64,000 bases of DNA from Antitrichia curtipendula (lineage: Eukaryota; Streptophyta; Bryopsida; Hypnales; Leucodontaceae): NCBI GenBank assembly GCA_951230915.1, contig OX579635.1, forward strand, positions 43,586,001 through 43,650,000. The letters are read 5' to 3'. The position numbers and the translations under genes were made by a program. The notes below the pieces were generated by a model that worked only from the letters and a program-made list of their open reading frames with translations, did not search any database and had not been told where the DNA came from. Shown in pieces: positions 58,887 through 64,000 of the stretch (its first letter is position 1; every line of letters starts with the position of its first letter).

Positions 58887-59110
58887 TCCATAAAAGACGC
58901 TAAGAATGTTTCTAGGTCAATGAATGACAAAGAATCTCTTCTAGTAGGACACAAGTGCAACTATTCATCCTCCAAATTTTATGTGAAATGGGAAGGTCTT
59001 CTATAGTAGTTTGACTTCCAATGGGTGCTTTTGCATTTTTTTTTAAATTGACAATTCACACAGTACCAAAACAAATCATTTTCCACGGTGACAAGCTTGT
59101 TGTTTAAGGG
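58887..59110 (+). mobile_element. TTAA-flanked TIR element, 0.22-kb class
   Basis: TTAA at 58883-58886 and 59111-59114; right end TTTAAGGG. Aligned end to end with 9816-10037 (224 against 222 bp). It is directly followed by the coding-like fragment at 59138. Confidence 0.82.
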
Positions 59111-59137
59111 TTAAAGATTTTCCTTGCAAGGAATTAA

Positions 59138-59329
59138 TTTGTCATACCTAGGCTGGCTATGAACATGGGTTTCAAATGGCTGGATGTACTGTTGGGTTGG
59201 GAAGACCGAGAGCTGCATGGGATTAGTCTTGAAAATCGTAGCTGTAGCAAATGGGCTCTTGCCATGGGGTTGGCAAATTCATTAGGAACTTACAAAGGAA
59301 AGTCAGTTTTCATGCACAAACTCTGTTAA
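59138..59329 (+). pseudogene. Coding-like fragment, 63 codons, unknown family
   Basis: An open frame reads FVIPRLAMNMGFKWLDVLLG, then WEDRELHG, then CSKWALAMGLANSLGTYKGK and SVFMHKLC before a stop. Its composition is protein-like, and it matches the minus-strand fragment at 48255-48510 at protein level. There is no start codon or splice context that I can defend. I infer a captured or relict exon; I cannot name the protein. Confidence 0.4.
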
Positions 59330-59518
59330 CCAGAGTTCGGTTTAATTTATTTTTCTTATTAGAGAAAATCGTAAAGTGTGTGCAATGAGCAGAAGGATCG
59401 GGAGCTGGGCGGGAGTTTGAGAAAAACACAGGAAGAAACTCCTTCAAGCACCCAAACTTGGTCTGATGGAGTTTGGTGTTGTGTTTCTTTTGTAGTATTC
59501 TTAGTTAGCCCCTCACCG

Positions 59519-60122
59519 CCCAAGGGGACCAAAAGTGTCCTTACACAGTCTAGCAATCAACTTCAAAGTGATGTAACTTTTGCATCCAATGTCCAAATTC
59601 AATAAAAACTTGTTGGGAAAGATGCGCATACTAGTTTAGTTCTTGTGGTAAAAATTTCATATCAATCCGAGAAGTTATGATTGACTGAGAAGCATTTTAG
59701 TAAAGGTAGGTTCAGCCACAACTGTGTTTGTTTGCTACTTTTTTCATTGTTTTCTGACATTTCAAAATAATTTTGCAAACGCAATGAGTCAATTGAATGA
59801 TTCTATTTCCCCACCACAGTGTTTGTCTTTTGGTTTTGCATCACTTTGTAGTGTAAAGTTTTTTCATTTAATTAGATTTAGAAATCAAATTTTGCCTCCA
59901 AATGTGTTTTTAGGAAAATTTCAGCATCTTTTTTTAGCATTAAATCATTATAATCTTTCAATCTATACGGTCAAATGACCCCAAATTTGATTTACACCAT
60001 CTGCAACATGCACACTACAATATTGTACGGTTGAGATTTTCATACCTTACTTACATTTAGACTTATAACACTTGAAAAGCAAGGTTGTCTTTTGACATGG
60101 TTAGGCCTTGGGCGGTGAGGGA
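59519..60122 (+). mobile_element. TTAA-type TIR element with long GC-rich ends, 604 bp
   Basis: Ends CCCCTCACCGCCCAAGG and CCTTGGGCGGTGAGGGA, flanked by TTAG (59515-59518) and TTAA (60123-60126). The interior carries the shared modules: ATGTAACTTTTGCATCCAAT, GAGAAGTTATGATTG, TAATCTTTCAATCTATACGG and ATATTGTACGG. Confidence 0.88.
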
Positions 60123-60126
60123 TTAA

Positions 60127-60864
60127 ACTTCCTCTGACATTCCTACAAAATGGTTTTCACTTTGCAATTAACTCTATTATTGCGGCTCTTTTAACACTAG
60201 CTCTTTTTGATGGATCTATTGATTTAGTAGCAAAAGGATATCCAAGGTTGAATTCTACAATGTCATTCTAGATATTTCTTTGCTCGTGATAGTACATAAC
60301 ATGATTTTAATGAGTCAAGGGTCCCTTTAGTGTCCTTGGAAACGGGATCCCTACAGAGTGAACAAAATTGTCGTAGTATATGACTCCTCTTCCAACCCAA
60401 ATCTTTGAATTAACTAATAAGTCTATCTTAGGCATCCAAGGAGGCTTAATACCTTCCCAACATGGGAAGGACTATTCCTTGGTTATACAATGTTAATATG
60501 GAGTTCCTAATTTGGCCTTTGTAGATCCAAAAACTAGCCTCAAGGAGGTGAGTTCAAAATTGTTTATGTTCACAACCTTTTCCTAGTAGGAATTTGCACA
60601 ATTGTTTTCATTTGTTCAAGTTTTTGCAGGCGGAATTTACCAGTTCCAGATCCCCCAACATTATCCTAGTACATTAAAAATTGTATATAAAATCACCCTT
60701 ACTAATTACTTACTCAAGGCTATAACTTTTTCAAATAGATGGATATTTTTACCAAGAGCATAGATATCCATATTACTCAAAGAAGAAGATCTCTATAAAC
60801 ACAATTGATAAAAAATTTCATCAAGAGTAAAAATGTATATAGCATTATTAATCCCTAAATGCTA
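60127..60864. other. Non-coding DNA, nothing recognised
   Basis: Slightly less AT-rich than its surroundings, but without a sustained frame, known motif or inverted repeat. Confidence 0.45.
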
Positions 60865-60868
60865 TTAA

Positions 60869-61797
60869 CCCCTAAATGCTAGTTTTCACCAAAAACACTC
60901 CAAAACTGCTATTTCTAATACAAGTACCAAATTTTAGAGAAAAAAAAAATTGGAAAAATATAAACGTAGGATCTTGTATTAAACTAATTTGAGCAGTTGT
61001 GGAAAAAAAATCAGAAATTTCCACCCTGTGGATTGTAAGATAATAGCATTTGAATTGACAAAAAAAGAATTTTTGTCCCTGCAAAAATCCGGGCAGCTGT
61101 ACTTTATAAGGTCACATTTGTATGAAAAAATGTCCAAAATGGTGGTCACTCTTTGGATTCATTCTTCAAGGCAAGTTTTCTACATGATAGAAAATTTCCA
61201 AATCATTTGAAATTGTAAAACATATAGGAAAAAAATAGTAAGTAGAAAGAGGTACAGAATGTTCAAAACACTAAATTGTTAAGAATTTAAATATGGAATT
61301 GAAAAATGCCAATCCCAACTTTTTTAATGTTGTAATAAACAATCTATACCCAATGTTTTTATTTATTTATTGAAATATTGAAAACTGAGTTAAATAAAGG
61401 ACTTCAAAGTTTATCTTAGAATAGAAATTCCATAACTACCCACAAACTAAAACTCCTCATAACTTTCATCTCATTAATCAAAATGGAACGATTAAAAGCT
61501 TTCCACGTATATGTAAATCTAAAAAGAACCAATTTCAAATTTTTATTTTTAAAAAAAGTGATTTTTAAAGGATTTTTTTCAGCTGCCCGAACTGCCTGCC
61601 GACCAATGAAAATGACATATCATGCAATAACTTTTGAACCACATAATCAAAAGTTATGAAAATTGTTGGGCCTTAAAGCCACTCCTCAGGTACATCTTGT
61701 GTGAAAATTTCAAAGAAAAATAAATTGAAAGTTCCGGTTGTAGTGAGCTGCCCAAAATCGTTGTGTTGTCAAAAAACGGTGTTTGGTCCTTTAGGGG
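60869..61797 (-). mobile_element. TTAA-flanked TIR element, 0.93-kb class (reverse)
   Basis: TTAA at 60865-60868 and 61798-61801; ends CCCCTAAATGC and CCTTTAGGGG. It has the same orientation as 14089-15023 and high similarity throughout. The left end is partly duplicated (TTAATCCCTAAATGCTA at 60849, then TTAACCCCTAAATGCTA at 60865). Confidence 0.9.
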
Positions 61798-61989
61798 TTA
61801 AATCAAGTAGTGTAGGTGATACTAAATACACTCAACTAATAGACCAGATTCTTTGTTACTTGGAGGTTCAATTAATCCATCGTTTTTGTATGCTACCCTA
61901 CTTTGTTTTTTGATCTCTTCTGCATCATGGTCTACATTTCTTTGAAATTAGAGTATCTGAGTAATTTCTAAAACCACCCCTTTTTTCAT

Positions 61990-63330
61990 AGGTGCGAAGG
62001 CAATGACGTACATCAAAAATTTGATTTTTTATCTTTACAAAAGACCTACTACCTGGCTCTGTTGTATCACGCAAGAACAACATGTCATTCACCTTGAGTT
62101 GACGGTGAAAGTTTTGTCAACCGGAAACAAAAGCAGAACGGAGATGGAACAAGGAAATGGAATGTTAGGTACGAGTGACTGGATAGAAAGGCTTTTAAAT
62201 TAAAAAAAGACAATGGGGGTGTTTTAGTACCTGAGGAAGGATGTTCAATTCTGTTGAACCATGATTCTCAACCGAAAATTCTCAGCTAATCTCATCTCAG
62301 CCGGCTCGTTCTGGGTCCCCTTTACATATTGAAAGCAATTATACCCGAGGTAGAGTATTGCAAGAAATTGCCATCAATGTTGTTCCATAAATTGTTCCCC
62401 AAATCATTGAAAACATAGGTCCATTCTTGGGGAGCAACAAAGACCATAAAAACTGATAAATTCAGACGCGTCAATAATACCAGTAGATGGCATGTTCCAA
62501 TGCTTATTGGAGATGATTTTAGGTGCAATTGCCTTTGAGTCTACAAGGGTACTTTTAGGGTTTACCATTTCCTTGAGCTGACTACCATATTCATTGTAAT
62601 TTGAAAACCTGTGAGGTGCGTATTAAATAAGAGTTAACAGTCAGCAAGTATGACTTTGACTCATTTGATTTTTTTTTTTTTTCAAATGGGAATTTTCTGG
62701 TAGGACCCTACTGAAATCTCCCCCAAGTGAACATCTTTTTTATCCAAAATCCATCCAGGTATTCTCCCCACCCAAAAAAAACTACCTGACCAGTGAGCGT
62801 CCAAATAGGAACCCTCGCAAACTTTTTGGAAAACATTACCTGAGGTAGAATATATTGCATATGCCATGCCTTGTTCCACATATTATTCCTCAAATAATTG
62901 AAAACGGATCCCTCTCAGTTCTTTGGGAGCAGCGAAGACCGAGGCCGTCAACGCAAAAAAATGAACCAGTGGACAAGAAAATGAAGCATGTCGTATGTGC
63001 GTGTAGTATGTACGAAACTACTTGTGGGGAAGTCAAAAGAAGGATTAAGTAATTTTGCTTTACTAAAAAAATAAAAATAAAAGGTTGTGACCCACCCGGT
63101 AGAGGACTGAGTCTCAGTCTGGAAAAGGAGACGCGTCGTCTCTTACAATGTCCATTTTGCCTCAATGGCCTTATTTTGGGTCCCCAGTGAGTCCCTCAAT
63201 ACTTGGTCCAGCAAACCGGACCCAGAAAAAAGGAGCAGCTCTGGATGGATGAGTGTTTGGACCATCACTAAGTTTCATCTACGGAGAATTCAAATCCCTT
63301 ATCAAGGGAGTGCTGTGTGAGTCCCAAAAT
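61990..63330 (+). repeat. Partial third copy of the repeated unit
   Basis: It begins inside the unit (GCGAAGGCAATGACGTACAT), continues through GAACGGAGATGGAACAAGG (62137) and TCTCATCTCAGCCGG (62288), and extends through the end segment (62.68-63.30 kb) that pairs with 50.28-50.95 kb. Two internal stretches (62.33-62.55 and 62.83-62.95 kb) look like diverged duplicates of each other (GAGGTAGAGTATTGCA / GAGGTAGAATATATTGCA). Confidence 0.65.
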
Positions 63331-63368
63331 TTTCCAGGCAGAAGAATTCAAAATCCTTATACAAAGTA

Positions 63369-64000
63369 AGGTAGCATGCTCTTAAAGCGACCATTTAACC
63401 CCTAAAATCCCGAGGGTGTTTTCTGCCAAAAAAACACTCAAAACTATCACTTCTGTTGTATTCACTTAAGAAAAACAATTTTTTTGTTTTTTGGAAAATT
63501 TAACCGTAGGATCTTGTACTTAACTTGTCTGAGATCATGTGGTAAAAATTTCATCAAATTTGACCGTACGGATTGGAAGATATTAGCATTCAAAGTTCAA
63601 CAAAAAGTTTTTTTTCAAGAAGATGCTTAAATTGCCCGAAAAACTAAGATTGTTCATAACTTTCTCATCCCTAGTCCAAATAGAATGAATCAAAGGCTTC
63701 ACGTGTAGGTAAGAACATAATCTTTTAGAAAAAAAATTCAAAAAAAATTATTTTGACCTTTTGTAAATTTTTTTGAGCTGCCCGAGAATCTCTGATTCTT
63801 GCTCATTGTGCCATAACTTTTTCATCCGACATCCAATTGAAGCAAAAATTACATATTCACAAAGCTCTTGCAAAGCTACACAACCTCAAAAAATCTCAAA
63901 AAAATTCACTTCAAATTGAGACAATAGGAACCTACCCGGACCCAAATTGTCCCCCGAGGGGATAAGCAGGATTTTAGGGGTTAAGGGCTGGTCCGCCTTT
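63369..64000. mobile_element. TA-type AGGTA MITE, truncated by window end, with nested TTAA element
   Basis: Left end AGGTAGCATGCTCTTAAAGC with TA at 63367-63368. After the nested element it resumes as GGGCTGGTCCGCCTTT (63985 on), as in 17343 onwards. The right end lies beyond the window. Confidence 0.8.
63399..63980 (-). mobile_element. TTAA-flanked TIR element, 0.58-kb class (reverse), nested
   Basis: Ends CCCCTAAAATCC and GGATTTTAGGGG-type; TTAA at 63395-63398 and 63981-63984. It is the reverse orientation of 39617-40195 with high similarity. The host MITE copy at 17313 has one TTAA at the matching place, so the target and the 4-bp duplication can be read directly. Confidence 0.94.

Noticed and set aside
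1..64000. tRNA, rRNA or snRNA genes
   Set aside because: No B-box-like GGTTCGAATCC or cloverleaf and no conserved rRNA text was noticed by eye. A tRNAscan-SE and Rfam search would be decisive.

Overview
The window looks like nuclear DNA of a land plant. It is AT-rich and gene-poor, with one clear plant-specific gene interrupted by short GT-AG introns and a dense, nested population of small terminal-inverted-repeat (TIR) DNA elements. I cannot name the species. Short introns and an Asn-rich N-terminus would suit a bryophyte or other seedless plant, but that is a guess. A 200-N assembly gap lies at 58258-58457.

Gene (2.7-8.7 kb, minus strand): one MAP70-type microtubule-associated protein. Eleven coding exons join in frame, from the ATG at 7807-7809 to the TGA at 3793-3795, and give 685 aa. 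A TATA box (8675-8683), a uORF for a leucine-run peptide with a strong splice donor just after it (about 8513-8563), and a GC-richer 3' flank (about 2.7-3.8 kb) complete the locus. Upstream (8.7-9.5 kb) are diverged repeat modules, a 21-bp duplication and a 26-bp minisatellite.

The rest (9.5-64 kb) has no intact protein gene that I recognise. It consists of: (1) a large group of TIR elements flanked on both sides by TTAA, with CCC/GGG-type ends, in size classes of about 0.22, 0.58 and 0.93 kb, a piggyBac-like signature; (2) TA-flanked families (ends AGGTA..., or TAGT...ACCACCC) that insert into each other and into the TTAA elements; (3) a CACTA-type miniature element with a 3-bp target duplication; (4) a hAT-like 1.7-kb element carrying 170-bp tandem repeats; (5) foldback elements and a palindromic 28-bp minisatellite. 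Paralogous unfilled copies inside the same window allow several insertions to be dated relative to one another and their target sites to be read directly.

At 36.2-41.0 kb and 51.0-56.0 kb lie two copies, in opposite orientation, of a roughly 5-kb block that itself contains two tandem units. A partial third copy is at 62.0-63.3 kb. Two dispersed coding-like fragments (48.26-48.51 and 59.14-59.33 kb) share a protein-level match and look like remnants of one unidentified exon.
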